Positions 47,799 to 57,366 of a DNA stretch of 64,000 nucleotides are shown here, piece after piece. The stretch comes from Erysipelotrichaceae bacterium. Lineage in GTDB: Bacteria > Bacillota_I > Bacilli_A > Erysipelotrichales > Erysipelotrichaceae. The notes below the pieces were generated by a model. It saw nothing but the letters and a program-made list of their open reading frames with translations. It ran no database searches and was not told the DNA's origin. The stretch's first letter is position 1. Each line of letters opens with the position of its first letter. Location: positions 62,001-126,000 of the forward strand of contig JAFRKI010000002.1 in assembly GCA_017431825.1 (NCBI GenBank). The letters are read 5' to 3'. The translations under genes were made by a program, and so were the position numbers.

Positions 47799-49120
47799 AA
47801 GAAAAGATAAGCGTATCGGTACTCGTCAGATATCTTAAGACCAGATTAGACGGTGACCCGAATCTGCAGAATATTACAGTCAGCGGTGAACTGTCTAATT
47901 TTACTCATCATAATTCAGGACATCTGTATTTCACGCTTAAGGATGAAAAAGCCGCCATCAGATGCGTGATGTTTTCATCGAAGGCATCTTCACTTAAGTT
48001 CGAGCCTAAAAACGGCGATAAAGTCCTTATAAACGCCTCTGCTTCGATATTTGAAACTACCGGACAGCTGCAGCTGTACGTCAATTCAATGAAGCTTGAC
48101 GGACTGGGCGATCTTTACCAGCAGTATGAAGAACTCAAGAACAGACTGGCTGAAGAAGGGCTGTTCAGCAATAAGAAAAAGCTTATAGGAACAAGATATC
48201 CTGAATCCATTGCAGTTCTCGTAGGAGACAGATCGGCTGCCATGTCGGACATTAAGACGCAGTTTGCGAGAAGATGGCCTTTATGCAAGGTCGATTATTA
48301 TCCGGTGCTGGTCCAGGGGGCCGAAGCTCCATCAGATATCATTGAAAAGCTTATGGAAGCCGATAAGAAATGTTATGATGCGATCATCCTGGCCAGAGGT
48401 GGCGGTTCTTTCGAAGATCTGTTCTGTTTCAACGACGAAAAGCTTGTAAGGACCATATATTCACTGAATACCTTCATCGTTACCGGTATCGGACATGAAC
48501 AGGATTTCACTCTGGCTGATTTCGTGGCAGATCTGAGAGCGCCCACTCCGACCGCTTCCGTAGAGCTTATCACACCGAATATGGATGAAGTAAGAGAATA
48601 CCTTGATGATATGAAAGATGAGCTTAAATATCTTATGAAAAGACGTCTGGATGAAGCGGATTCGGAATTAAATACGCTCTTGCAGAACAGATATCTTCTG
48701 AATCCTTATCTTCTGATCGACAATACCGTTCTGAAGATCGATTACTACAATTCAAGACTTGAAAGGTTCTCTAAAGTAATAGAGTCGCTGGCTGCAGGGA
48801 TCGATAACGACCTTAAAAGCATCTGTCTTAAACTTGACAGGCTGATCGAAAGAAAGAACAGTATCATAGATAATCAGAAAGACCGGCTAATTGCCGGAAT
48901 GAAGAATTATTTCAAGGATAAACAGAAAAAACTTGAAAAGAACGAAGGTCTGCTGAAGGCCTATTCACTCGATAACACCTTAAAAAGGGGCTACAGCATT
49001 GTTTACGGAACTAAAGGAATAATCAGTTCCGTAAAAGATCTTGATATAAATGAAAACATCACTATACGTATGCATGAAGGAAGGGCAGATGCGCTGATCA
49101 AGGAGAAGTATGATGGCTAA
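47795..49120 (+). CDS. xseA: Exodeoxyribonuclease VII large subunit
   Basis: 441 aa. OB-fold N-terminus (VSGELSNFTHHNSGHLYFTLKD), catalytic core ARGGGSFEDL and GIGHEQDFTLADFVAD, RAPTPTASVE, then coiled coil. Degrades ssDNA to oligonucleotides with XseB. It overlaps xseB by 8 nt. Confidence 0.96.
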   Translation: MKEKISVSVLVRYLKTRLDGDPNLQNITVSGELSNFTHHNSGHLYFTLKDEKAAIRCVMFSSKASSLKFEPKNGDKVLINASASIFETTGQLQLYVNSMKLDGLGDLYQQYEELKNRLAEEGLFSNKKKLIGTRYPESIAVLVGDRSAAMSDIKTQFARRWPLCKVDYYPVLVQGAEAPSDIIEKLMEADKKCYDAIILARGGGSFEDLFCFNDEKLVRTIYSLNTFIVTGIGHEQDFTLADFVADLRAPTPTASVELITPNMDEVREYLDDMKDELKYLMKRRLDEADSELNTLLQNRYLLNPYLLIDNTVLKIDYYNSRLERFSKVIESLAAGIDNDLKSICLKLDRLIERKNSIIDNQKDRLIAGMKNYFKDKQKKLEKNEGLLKAYSLDNTLKRGYSIVYGTKGIISSVKDLDINENITIRMHEGRADALIKEKYDG

Positions 49121-49310
49121 AGAGAAATTTGAAGACAGAATGAACCGGTTATCTGAAATAGTTGAGAAACTTGACGATGAGAATGTGGATCTTGATGAAA
49201 GCATCAAGCTCTATGAAGAAGGTCTGAAACTTTCCAAAGAACTCAAGGAACAGCTTGAAGGCTTCAAGGAAAAGATCGATTCCATCAATAAGGGAAATGA
49301 AAATGACTGA
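49113..49310 (+). CDS. xseB: Exodeoxyribonuclease VII small subunit
   Basis: 65 aa helical protein: KFEDRMNRLSEIVEKLDDENVDLDES and the YEEGLKLSKELKEQLE heptads, typical XseB. ATG 49113 has better spacing from AGGAG than ATG 49110. It overlaps ispA by 8 nt. Confidence 0.94.
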   Translation: MAKEKFEDRMNRLSEIVEKLDDENVDLDESIKLYEEGLKLSKELKEQLEGFKEKIDSINKGNEND

Positions 49311-50124
49311 TTTTGACAGATATGTGGATGATAGCATCGGCCTCATAAGAGACAGCAGGATCAAGGATGCGATGAAATACTGCATCGAAGGAGGCAAGAA
49401 ATTCCGTCCTCAGGTGATGTTTGCGATAGCCAAAGGCTTCGGCAAGAACGAGGAGATCATCTATCCGGCAGCATGTGCTCTGGAATATATCCATACCTAT
49501 TCGCTGATCCATGACGATCTTCCGGGAATGGACAACGATGATTTCCGAAGAGGAAAGCTATCATGCCACCGCAGATTCGGAGAAGATATCGCCATCCTCA
49601 CCGGTGACGCCTTTCTAACGCACGGTTTTTCCGTATTGGCAAACAGCAGTTACAGTGCCGAGCTGAAGGTGAATCTTATTAATGCTTTGGCTAAATATGC
49701 CGGAATGGACGGCATGATATACGGCCAGCTGCTTGACGTGACCAGTTCTCACGATATAAATGCCGAAGATCTCTTCGAGATCCAGGACAACAAGACCAGC
49801 GGACTTTTCAAGTTTGCGTGTCTGGCATCCATGTATATATGCGGAAACGATGATTACCGTTTCTTTGAAAAGCTCGGTTCAAAGCTGGGTGTGGTCTTCC
49901 AGAATCAGGACGACCTCTTTGACATCATCAAATCCGAGGAGGAGACCGGTAAATCCAATTCCGATATCCGTAATGACAAGATAACGGCTCTGTCTTTCAA
50001 ATCCACAGACGAACTTAAGTCTTATATAGATGAGCTGTTTGCTGATCTCAAGAAATACCTTACAAGAGCGCCTTTTGATGCTAAATACCTGCTGGAGATC
50101 ATCGAAAAGATGGAAAGAAGATAA
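49303..50124 (+). CDS. ispA: Polyprenyl (farnesyl/geranyl) diphosphate synthase
   Basis: 273 aa. First Asp-rich motif HDDLPGMDNDD and second QDDLFD bind Mg-diphosphate. Chain-elongates IPP/DMAPP to FPP. Start at ATG 49303 (MTDFDRY), after AAGGGAAATG; it overlaps xseB. Adjacent dxs puts two isoprenoid enzymes side by side. Confidence 0.95.
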   Translation: MTDFDRYVDDSIGLIRDSRIKDAMKYCIEGGKKFRPQVMFAIAKGFGKNEEIIYPAACALEYIHTYSLIHDDLPGMDNDDFRRGKLSCHRRFGEDIAILTGDAFLTHGFSVLANSSYSAELKVNLINALAKYAGMDGMIYGQLLDVTSSHDINAEDLFEIQDNKTSGLFKFACLASMYICGNDDYRFFEKLGSKLGVVFQNQDDLFDIIKSEEETGKSNSDIRNDKITALSFKSTDELKSYIDELFADLKKYLTRAPFDAKYLLEIIEKMERR

Positions 50125-51980
50125 TGGACATTAAAGAAATAAAAGATCCTTCTTTTATCAAAAAACTGAATAAGAAAGAACTTGTGGAACTCGCCAAGGA
50201 TATCCGCAGTTTTCTTATCGATTCCGTTTCAAAGACCGGAGGCCATCTTTCCAGCAATCTTGGTGTAGTTGAGCTTACGATAGCTTTACATTACTGTTTT
50301 GATGCTCCGAAAGACCGGATACTTTTCGATGTCGGCCATCAGTCCTATGTACATAAGATCCTGACCGGCAGGGCAGGGAGTTTTGACAGTTTAAGACAGT
50401 TTGGCGGTATTTCCGGATTCCAGAGGAGGAACGAAAGCGAATATGACTGCTTTGAAGCCGGCCATTCATCAACGGCGCTGTCTTCCGCTTTGGGCATGGC
50501 AATAGCCAGAGATCTCAATAAGGATGATTATTACGTCGTACCGGTGGTAGGAGACGGAGCCCTGTCTTCCGGCTTATCGCTTGAAGCCCTTAATCAGATA
50601 GGCGATCTCAAATCGAAAATGATCATCGTCTTCAACGACAACAATATGTCCATATCCCGCAATGTAGGGGCCCTTACTAAAGCCTTCTCTTCATTGAGAT
50701 CAGCTAAGTCATACGTTGAACTCAAAGATAACGTCAAGGACTATCTCATAACCAAAAAGCACGGTTCTGAATACATACAGACTGTCAAGAATCTTAAGAA
50801 TTCCATAAAGTCCAAGATAATTAAATCCGGCATATTCGATGAATTCAACATCGATTATCTGGGTCCTGTTGACGGACACGATATCGATGCCCTGATAAAG
50901 GCTTTCAATGCAGCCAGAGAAAAGGATGAACCGGTCGTCGTACACGTCATAACCAAGAAGGGCAAAGGATATAAGTACAGCGAAGAAGATACCTGCGGCA
51001 AATGGCACGGTGTCGGTAAATTCAATGTAGAGAACGGAGAATTCCTATCCAGAACTCCTGATAATTACAAATCCTACTCCAGGATCGTTGCGGACCGTCT
51101 TGCAGTGCTGATGGAAGAAAACCAAGATATCGTTGCCATTACTCCGGCCATGATATCCGGTTCCGCACTAAATAACGTCTTTGCCGGATATCCGGAGCGC
51201 AGTTTTGACTGTGGCATAGCCGAAGACCATGCGCTTGCTTTCGCGTCCGGACTGGCTCTTAACGGAAAGAGACCGTTCGTTTCCGTATATTCGTCTTTCC
51301 TGCAAAGAGCCTATGACCAGCTAAATCACGACATCTGCCGTATGGATCTTCCTGTAGTAATAGGTATAGACAGAGCTTCGATAGTAGGGGAGGATGGCTC
51401 ATCACATCAGGGAGTCTTCGATATCGGCTTTTTAAGGCCGCTTCCGCACATGATAATCTGTGAAGGTAAAGATTCCTGCGAGATCGAAAATCTGCTGGAA
51501 TTGGGCTTTAAAACGGCTTCTCCGTACGCTCTGCGTTATCCGCGAGGCTCTATAGAATACAAAGAATTCAAAAGAGAGGAAATAAAAGTAGGAACTTGGG
51601 AAAAACTCGTCAATAATGATAATGAGAAGGCTGTGATCATATCTTATGGCAATGACGTACTCAAGATAAGGGATGACATCCTCAACAACGATCTTCCTTA
51701 TGATCTGATCAATGCCAGATTCATAAAGCCTATCGATGAACAGATGCTTCTGGAAACAGCCGAAAGAGGCAGACCGCTGTTCGTTTATACCAACGATATG
51801 ATCAAAGGCGGCCTTGGAGACTCGATCCTCGAATGCCTGAACGCTCATCATATCACTGTTCCTGTCTATATCCTGGGAATAGATGATGTCTATGTAAGAC
51901 ACGGTGAAGTATCTTTAGTTAAAGAAAGTCTCAATTTGGATTTAAAATATCTGTATAAAGTGATCGAAGAAAATGCTTAA
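50124..51980 (+). CDS. dxs: 1-deoxy-D-xylulose-5-phosphate synthase
   Basis: 618 aa TPP enzyme, first step of the MEP pathway. TPP motif GDGALSSG...NDNNMS, DVGHQSY, EAGHSSTALS, and the transketolase Pyr domain GIAEDHALAFASGLA. Indicates the non-mevalonate route. It overlaps ispA by 1 nt and recN by 8 nt; the tlyA and argR genes that lie between dxs and recN in Bacillus are absent. Confidence 0.96.
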   Translation: MDIKEIKDPSFIKKLNKKELVELAKDIRSFLIDSVSKTGGHLSSNLGVVELTIALHYCFDAPKDRILFDVGHQSYVHKILTGRAGSFDSLRQFGGISGFQRRNESEYDCFEAGHSSTALSSALGMAIARDLNKDDYYVVPVVGDGALSSGLSLEALNQIGDLKSKMIIVFNDNNMSISRNVGALTKAFSSLRSAKSYVELKDNVKDYLITKKHGSEYIQTVKNLKNSIKSKIIKSGIFDEFNIDYLGPVDGHDIDALIKAFNAAREKDEPVVVHVITKKGKGYKYSEEDTCGKWHGVGKFNVENGEFLSRTPDNYKSYSRIVADRLAVLMEENQDIVAITPAMISGSALNNVFAGYPERSFDCGIAEDHALAFASGLALNGKRPFVSVYSSFLQRAYDQLNHDICRMDLPVVIGIDRASIVGEDGSSHQGVFDIGFLRPLPHMIICEGKDSCEIENLLELGFKTASPYALRYPRGSIEYKEFKREEIKVGTWEKLVNNDNEKAVIISYGNDVLKIRDDILNNDLPYDLINARFIKPIDEQMLLETAERGRPLFVYTNDMIKGGLGDSILECLNAHHITVPVYILGIDDVYVRHGEVSLVKESLNLDLKYLYKVIEENA

Positions 51981-53628
51981 AAGTTTAAGGATAAAGGACT
52001 ATGCGATAATCGATGATCTTTCAATCGAATTTGAAGACGGTTTTAACGTGTTCACCGGAGAGACCGGTGCCGGAAAATCGATCATCGTCGGCGCCTTATC
52101 GATGCTAATGAAGGGACGCAGCGATTCCTCGATGATAAAGACCGGCAAGGAAAAGGCCGTCGTGGAAGGTGTGTTTGCGATCGATGATGAAGAACTTAAG
52201 AGCATTCTTAATGCCCAGGATATCGATTATGAGGGCGAACTCATAATAAAAAGAGTGATCAGTACCGATAACCGCAATTCAATAAAGATTAACGAATCGA
52301 ACGTTACACTGGGCTTTCTTACCGAAACGCTGTCAAAATACGTCGATATCCATTCACAGAAGGATTCCCAGCTCCTTTTTGACAAGCAGTATCAGCTCAA
52401 GCTCTTGGACAAGTATGCAGCCGACCATGATCTTCTGAATAGATATTCAGAGAAATATGACAGATATGTCTTTTTAAGAAAAGAGTACGATGATCTGCTG
52501 GAAAACAACTATAACGAAAGAGAGATCGAATTCTTCAGGTTCGATCTTGACGAACTGGAAAATGCCGATATCAAGACAGGGGAAGAGGAAGAACTTGAAA
52601 CTCTTGAGAAAAGATACAAATCATCAGAGAAATACCTGACAGTCCTCAACAATTCCCTTAGCCTCTATAAAAAAGACGGTGGTATCAGGGAACAGCTCTA
52701 TGATCTGATAAACGAGCTTAACATCGATGACGAAAAGATCCTTAACGAAAAGGAAGCCATCAGCAGTATCTATTATTCTCTCGATGAACATATAGACGTA
52801 TTAAATGGAATACTGGACTCTTTCAGCAGCGATTATCTTGACATCGAATCGATAGAAGAAAGACTTTATACCTATACCAAACTTAAAAGGAAACATAAAT
52901 GCGATGTGGAAGGACTTTTGGCTCTTAAAGACGAATTAAGGGCTAAAATCGAAGCTTTTGAAGACCGTGACAGAGTTTTAGGCGAAAAGGAAAAAGAAGT
53001 GAATAACGCCTTTAATGAAGCTTTAAGCATGGCTAAAGAACTGCATAAAGCCAGATCTGCTGCAGCTGCTGCATTAAGGAACGATATCCTCAGGGAAACT
53101 AACGACCTTCTTCTTAACAACTGCAATTTTGAAATATCATTCAAGGAAACTGAACTTGGTTCCAAAGGAATAGATGACGTTGAGTACTTCGTTTCAATGA
53201 ACAAGGGCGAAGATCTCAAACCTTTAAAGCAGGTAGCCAGCGGGGGTGAGATATCAAGACTCATGCTGGCTCTTAAATCGGTCTTTGCGAAGATCTCCGA
53301 TACCGATCTGCTGATTCTCGATGAGATCGATACCGGTGTAAGCGGCAATGTAGCGCTTGCCGTGGGCGAAAAGATCGCCAAGATTGCTAAAAACAGCCAG
53401 GTATTGTGCATAACCCATCTATCTCCGGTAGCGGCCTGTGCAGACAGTCATTATTTGATATACAAAGAAGATGATGAGATTTCGACCAGCACCAAAGTCA
53501 GAAGACTCGATCAGGAAGAGATTCTTGAAGAGCTGGCTTCCATTTCCAATACCAGTACCAATGCGAAAGCCATAGACGCAGCCAGAGAGCTCTACGAAAG
53601 CGCCCAGAAGATAGTCAAGGAATTATGA
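51973..53628 (+). CDS. recN: DNA repair protein RecN
   Basis: 551 aa SMC-like ATPase. Walker A GETGAGKSI near 30-38, coiled-coil arms, signature QVASGGEISRLMLALK, Walker B LLILDEIDTGVSG. Acts in double-strand break repair. It overlaps dxs by 8 nt and xerD by 4 nt. Confidence 0.96.
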   Translation: MLKSLRIKDYAIIDDLSIEFEDGFNVFTGETGAGKSIIVGALSMLMKGRSDSSMIKTGKEKAVVEGVFAIDDEELKSILNAQDIDYEGELIIKRVISTDNRNSIKINESNVTLGFLTETLSKYVDIHSQKDSQLLFDKQYQLKLLDKYAADHDLLNRYSEKYDRYVFLRKEYDDLLENNYNEREIEFFRFDLDELENADIKTGEEEELETLEKRYKSSEKYLTVLNNSLSLYKKDGGIREQLYDLINELNIDDEKILNEKEAISSIYYSLDEHIDVLNGILDSFSSDYLDIESIEERLYTYTKLKRKHKCDVEGLLALKDELRAKIEAFEDRDRVLGEKEKEVNNAFNEALSMAKELHKARSAAAAALRNDILRETNDLLLNNCNFEISFKETELGSKGIDDVEYFVSMNKGEDLKPLKQVASGGEISRLMLALKSVFAKISDTDLLILDEIDTGVSGNVALAVGEKIAKIAKNSQVLCITHLSPVAACADSHYLIYKEDDEISTSTKVRRLDQEEILEELASISNTSTNAKAIDAARELYESAQKIVKEL

Positions 53629-54533
53629 AACCCGAAAGTGTAATTAAGGATTATATCTTTCAGATAAAGTCATATGAGGCAAAAGCCGATAATACGGTAA
53701 AATCATATGCCCGGGACCTGAATATATATAAAGCCTTTCTTGAAGAAAAGGGCATATCCGAGATAGAACAGGTCGACGATCTGCTTGTAAACGATTTTGT
53801 GGCTTATATATCCGCAAAATACGCTAAAGCCAGCTGCAACCGGATAAAGACTACTGTCCGGAACCTGCATAACTTCCTTGTTTACCGGTATGAACTTCCC
53901 GATCCGACGGTAAATATCGAAGTAAACAAGGCAGAAAAAAGACTTCCGGTATACTGCACCGTAGAAGAGATAGACAAGCTTATGTCCCAGTTCGGTGAGG
54001 AACCGGAAGACATATTCAAAAGAGCGATCCTGGAGACGATATACGGATGCGGACTCAGGGTCTCAGAATGCTGCGATCTTACGACATCCCAGGTAAATCT
54101 CAGCGACGGTTTCATCAAGGTACTTGGAAAGGGCAATAAGGAAAGACTGGTGCCTGTTCCTGGCATGACTCTGAAGTTTATGAATGAGTATTTCAACAAT
54201 GTCAGACCTATCTGGCAGAAGAAGTCGACCAATCTGTTCTTTATTAACAGGTTATCAAAGCCGATATATCCGCGCTATGTTGAAAAGATGCTTCAGGCTA
54301 CTGTAAATAATGCCGGTCTTAAGAAAAACATTACCCCGCATAAACTGAGACATTCCTATGCGACACATCTTCTGGAAGGAGGAGCCGATCTCAGGTCCAT
54401 TCAGGAGCTGCTTGGTCATAGTGATATCTCAACTACAGAAATCTATACACATGTGGAAACGAAAAGACTTAAGGATTCATATATGAATAATCATCCATTG
54501 GCAAAAGCAGGAGGTTTAAAAGATGGTAAATAA
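53625..54533 (+). CDS. xerD: Tyrosine recombinase XerD-like
   Basis: 302 aa. SAM-like N-terminal core-binding domain, then catalytic residues: Arg in YGCGLRVSE, the HKLRHSYATHLLEGGADLRSIQELLGH box (His-x-x-Arg and His, cited in part), and Tyr in TEIYTHV. Context before deoB matches the ripX/xerD position of B. subtilis, so chromosome dimer resolution at dif is the likely role. It overlaps recN by 4 nt and deoB by 11 nt. Confidence 0.93.
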   Translation: MKPESVIKDYIFQIKSYEAKADNTVKSYARDLNIYKAFLEEKGISEIEQVDDLLVNDFVAYISAKYAKASCNRIKTTVRNLHNFLVYRYELPDPTVNIEVNKAEKRLPVYCTVEEIDKLMSQFGEEPEDIFKRAILETIYGCGLRVSECCDLTTSQVNLSDGFIKVLGKGNKERLVPVPGMTLKFMNEYFNNVRPIWQKKSTNLFFINRLSKPIYPRYVEKMLQATVNNAGLKKNITPHKLRHSYATHLLEGGADLRSIQELLGHSDISTTEIYTHVETKRLKDSYMNNHPLAKAGGLKDGK

Positions 54534-55710
54534 GAGAGTATTCGTGGTTGTTGTAGATTCACTGGGAGTAGGGTATGACGAATTTGCCGCAGATTACGGC
54601 GACGAAGGTGCCAATACCCTCGGACACATGTTTGAGGCGACAGAAGGCAAATACAAGATCCCTAATCTTCAGAAAATGGGATTATGCAATCTCACTGACG
54701 TGAAAGGAAATCCTCCGGTTGATGAAAGCAATGCCTATTATCTGAAACTGAAGGAATCTTCTATCGGCAAAGATACGATGACCGGCCATTGGGAAATCAT
54801 GGGTGTTTTAACCACAAAACCTGCCGTAACGTTTACCGATACCGGTTTCCCTCAGGACCTTATCGATGAGCTCGAAAGACAGACCGGTCATAAGTTCATC
54901 GGTAATTATTCGGCATCAGGTACGGAGATCATCAAGGAGCTTGGTGAAAGACAGCTTGAAACAAAGGAAATGATCGTCTATACCTCGGCTGATTCCGTGC
55001 TCCAGATAGCCGCAAATGAGGAATTATACGGTTTAGACGAGATATACAGAGTATGCAAGATAGCCAGAGATATCTGTTCATCCAGACCTGAATGGATGGT
55101 CGGCAGGATCATAGCCAGACCGTTTATTGGCAACAAAGCCGACAATTTTGAAAGAACTGCCAACAGACACGATTACGCCCTGGATCCTTCAGGATTGACT
55201 GTTCTTGACGAAATGAAAGAGGCCGGATATGACGTAATATCCATTGGCAAGATAAACGATATCTTCAATACCAAAGGTATTACACAGGCTACTAAATCAT
55301 CCAGCTCAGTAGAAGGCATGCAGCAGACCATAGATACGGCAAAAACCGAATTTAACGGAATCTGCTTCACTAATCTCGTTGATTTTGACGCAAAATGGGG
55401 ACATAGAAGAAACAGTGTCGGTTATGCCGAGGAGCTGGTCAGATTCGATGAAAAACTTCCGGAACTTATCGAAAACCTTAAGGAAAACGATATTCTCTAT
55501 ATAACGGCTGATCATGGAAATGATCCTACCTGGAAAGGAACTGACCATACAAGAGAAATGATTCCTGTTCTTGTTTATTCCAAATCATTTAAAGAGCCTA
55601 AATCTTTAGGTACCAGAGATTCATTTGCGTGCATCGGAGCCAGTGTAGCAGAAGAATTTGAAGTTAAACTTCCGGAAATAGGTACATCTTTCTATAAAGA
55701 ACTGAAATAA
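54523..55710 (+). CDS. deoB: Phosphopentomutase
   Basis: 395 aa alkaline-phosphatase-superfamily metalloenzyme. VVVDSLGVG, SIGKDTMTGHWE, and ITADHGNDP...TDHTRE metal ligands. Interconverts ribose-1-P and ribose-5-P, matching udp and the other nucleoside salvage genes here. SD AGGAGG in xerD. Last gene of the nusB-deoB run. Confidence 0.96.
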   Translation: MVNKRVFVVVVDSLGVGYDEFAADYGDEGANTLGHMFEATEGKYKIPNLQKMGLCNLTDVKGNPPVDESNAYYLKLKESSIGKDTMTGHWEIMGVLTTKPAVTFTDTGFPQDLIDELERQTGHKFIGNYSASGTEIIKELGERQLETKEMIVYTSADSVLQIAANEELYGLDEIYRVCKIARDICSSRPEWMVGRIIARPFIGNKADNFERTANRHDYALDPSGLTVLDEMKEAGYDVISIGKINDIFNTKGITQATKSSSSVEGMQQTIDTAKTEFNGICFTNLVDFDAKWGHRRNSVGYAEELVRFDEKLPELIENLKENDILYITADHGNDPTWKGTDHTREMIPVLVYSKSFKEPKSLGTRDSFACIGASVAEEFEVKLPEIGTSFYKELK

Positions 55711-55728
55711 AACTATTTAACCGCTAGT

Positions 55729-55777
55729 AATAGGGGAGGAAATGTTCAATCTACTATTTCTTCCTCTATTTAAGTTT
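55729..55777 (+). terminator. Long-stem terminator after deoB
   Basis: 15-nt arms AATAGGGGAGGAAAT and ATTTCTTCCTCTATT (two G-U pairs), 12-nt loop, then TAAGTTTTT. Confidence 0.7.
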
Positions 55778-55902
55778 TTATCAGGGTTTTTAATTAATAT
55801 TAAGCAATATTAGCTATATTAATACACAGTTAATTCGAATTCCAGAGAAACGAACATTTAACAGGGGATCAAAATTTATATGGTCTCAGATTTAACTATA
55901 TA

Positions 55903-55993
55903 AAAAAGGCGCATAACATACATTATGCGTAATAGGATGCATATGTTATCCAGGACACATATTTTACAATTTGCCCTTAAAATGCGCCTTTTT
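55903..55993. repeat. Structured palindromic element, candidate small RNA or switch-like terminator
   Basis: Perfect 12-bp arms AAAAAGGCGCAT (55903-55914) and ATGCGCCTTTTT (55982-55993) enclose 67 nt. A competing local hairpin CGCATAA/TTATGCG (55910-55916 with 55923-55929) uses the same 5' arm, and AACATA/TATGTT forms an inner pair. No coding potential. Confidence 0.5.
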
Positions 55994-56032
55994 CGGTACT
56001 TTATATAAATACGGTAATTAATATGAATAAAT

Positions 56033-56056
56033 TAAAAAAAGACGGGTATTCCGTCT
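56033..56056 (-). terminator. Terminator of hup
   Basis: Minus strand AGACGG-AATAC-CCGTCT with T7. Confidence 0.88.
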
Positions 56057-56066
56057 CTTTTGTTGC

Positions 56067-56348
56067 TTATTTTACAGCTTCCTTTAAAGCCTTTGCAGGT
56101 TTGAATTTAGGAGCTCTGGAAGCAGGAATTTCAATCGGTTCCTTAGTTGTAGGATTGATACCTGTACGTGCTTTCTTTTCTTTTACAACGAATTTGCCAA
56201 GACCCGGCAGATCTACTTTTTCACCGTTCTTTAAAGCTTTTGTAATTTCATCAACCAATACGTCCAGGATCTCGGTAGCAACTTTCTTTGTTAATCCTTC
56301 TTTTTCTGCTATTAGTTCTACTAAAGCCTTTTTATTTAAATCAGCCAT
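56067..56348 (-). CDS. hup: HU family DNA-binding protein
   Basis: 93 aa. MADLNKKALVELIAEKEGLTK start, beta-arm region GLGKFVVKEKKARTGINPTTKEPI and PKFKPAKALKEAV tail. Nucleoid protein that bends DNA. SD AGGAGGA; near-consensus promoter upstream. Monocistronic or also reached from nrnA, which has no clear terminator. Confidence 0.97.
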   Translation of the reverse strand: MADLNKKALVELIAEKEGLTKKVATEILDVLVDEITKALKNGEKVDLPGLGKFVVKEKKARTGINPTTKEPIEIPASRAPKFKPAKALKEAVK

Positions 56349-56368
56349 ATTAATTTCCTCCTGTTAAT

Positions 56369-56397
56369 ATTATAGCTTTTTTAACCGTATTAAACAA
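56369..56397 (-). promoter_or_regulatory. hup promoter
   Basis: Minus strand TTGTTT (56397-56392), 17 bp, TATAAT (56374-56369). Confidence 0.82.
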
Positions 56398-56421
56398 CTT
56401 GAAAGACCATTTGTGATGTAC

Positions 56422-57366
56422 TTAACAAGCTTCTATCTTTCCTAATTCTTCAATGAATTCCTTGACTTTCCTGAGTGTCAGCATTTTGACGCCACAGGCA
56501 TTTTTATGGCCTCCGCCGTTATATCTGTAACATAGAGTATTGATTGTGAATTCCCTTCTAGACCTTATAGATCCGTCATAGTGACCGGTCTTACGATTAT
56601 ATACGAATACCGCCCATTTATCCAATGAATTGATGCAGCCGAATTCATCGATGCTGTTTTTGGCCTCGTTGTAGCTTACACCGATCTTATCCAGCAGTTT
56701 CTGGTTCAGGATGACATACCCTACCCCGTTTTCAATCTTAAGCAGATTTCTTATCCTGCTTATTCCATTGAAGTAAGCGACGGATTTAGAGAATACATAA
56801 TCATTAAGATCTGAAGAATTCAGTTTTCCGTCCTTTACGAGTTTCGATGCATAATATAGCGTTCTGTCAGTCGTAGAAGCCGTCTTAAATGAGTTAGAGT
56901 CCGTAAGGATGCCGCAATACAGATATTCCATGCATTTAGGACTCATCTTGTATTCCAAAAACGCTCTGGAATAGAAGATCTTAGCAAGCAGTTCACAGGT
57001 CGCTGCGACTTCGGTATCTCTGATCTGTATATCACCGTAAGGTATCGGACCTTTCAAAGGATGATGATCGATAAGGATTATTTTCTTTGCAAGATGAAAT
57101 CTTGTATCATCCGTACGTTCCTCGACCGAACAGTCAAGTATGATGGCGAGCGATTTCCTTATGAACTGGTCAGAGGCTTTTTCGGTCACCGGTAAAATAT
57201 CCAGTTCTTCACTGCCAAGACATCTGACTTTTTTATCCTTAAAATTGAATTTAATGAACTCTTTTAAGGCAAAAGCAGAAAATACCGCATCGCCATCAGG
57301 TCTTAAATGCCTGAAAATGCATATATTTTCCGCTTTTCTGATTTCTTCAAGTAATTCCTTATACAT
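56422..57366 (-). CDS. nrnA: NrnA-type DHH phosphoesterase (nanoRNase/pAp phosphatase)
   Basis: 314 aa. DHH motifs HLRPDGDA, LDCS, IDHH, and DHHA1 GGGHKNACG. Degrades 2-5 nt RNA oligos and pAp in Firmicutes. The start overlaps the ackA stop by 1 nt, so it is translated from the ackA message. Confidence 0.92.
   Translation of the reverse strand: MYKELLEEIRKAENICIFRHLRPDGDAVFSAFALKEFIKFNFKDKKVRCLGSEELDILPVTEKASDQFIRKSLAIILDCSVEERTDDTRFHLAKKIILIDHHPLKGPIPYGDIQIRDTEVAATCELLAKIFYSRAFLEYKMSPKCMEYLYCGILTDSNSFKTASTTDRTLYYASKLVKDGKLNSSDLNDYVFSKSVAYFNGISRIRNLLKIENGVGYVILNQKLLDKIGVSYNEAKNSIDEFGCINSLDKWAVFVYNRKTGHYDGSIRSRREFTINTLCYRYNGGGHKNACGVKMLTLRKVKEFIEELGKIEAC

Larger units (their letters stand above)
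55711..56066. other. 356-bp intergenic region between convergent deoB and hup
   Basis: No credible gene. It holds the deoB terminator (55729-55777), an AT-rich stretch (55780-55900) with nothing recognised, a 91-nt structured element bounded by 12-bp inverted arms (55903-55993), and the hup terminator (56033-56056). Confidence 0.7.

Noticed and set aside
55742-55813. 23-codon hydrophobic frame (MFNLLFLPLFKF...) with GGGGAGG just upstream, like a type I toxin
   Set aside because: The SD is only 2 nt from the ATG and is fully buried in the deoB terminator stem. No antisense RNA promoter is evident.
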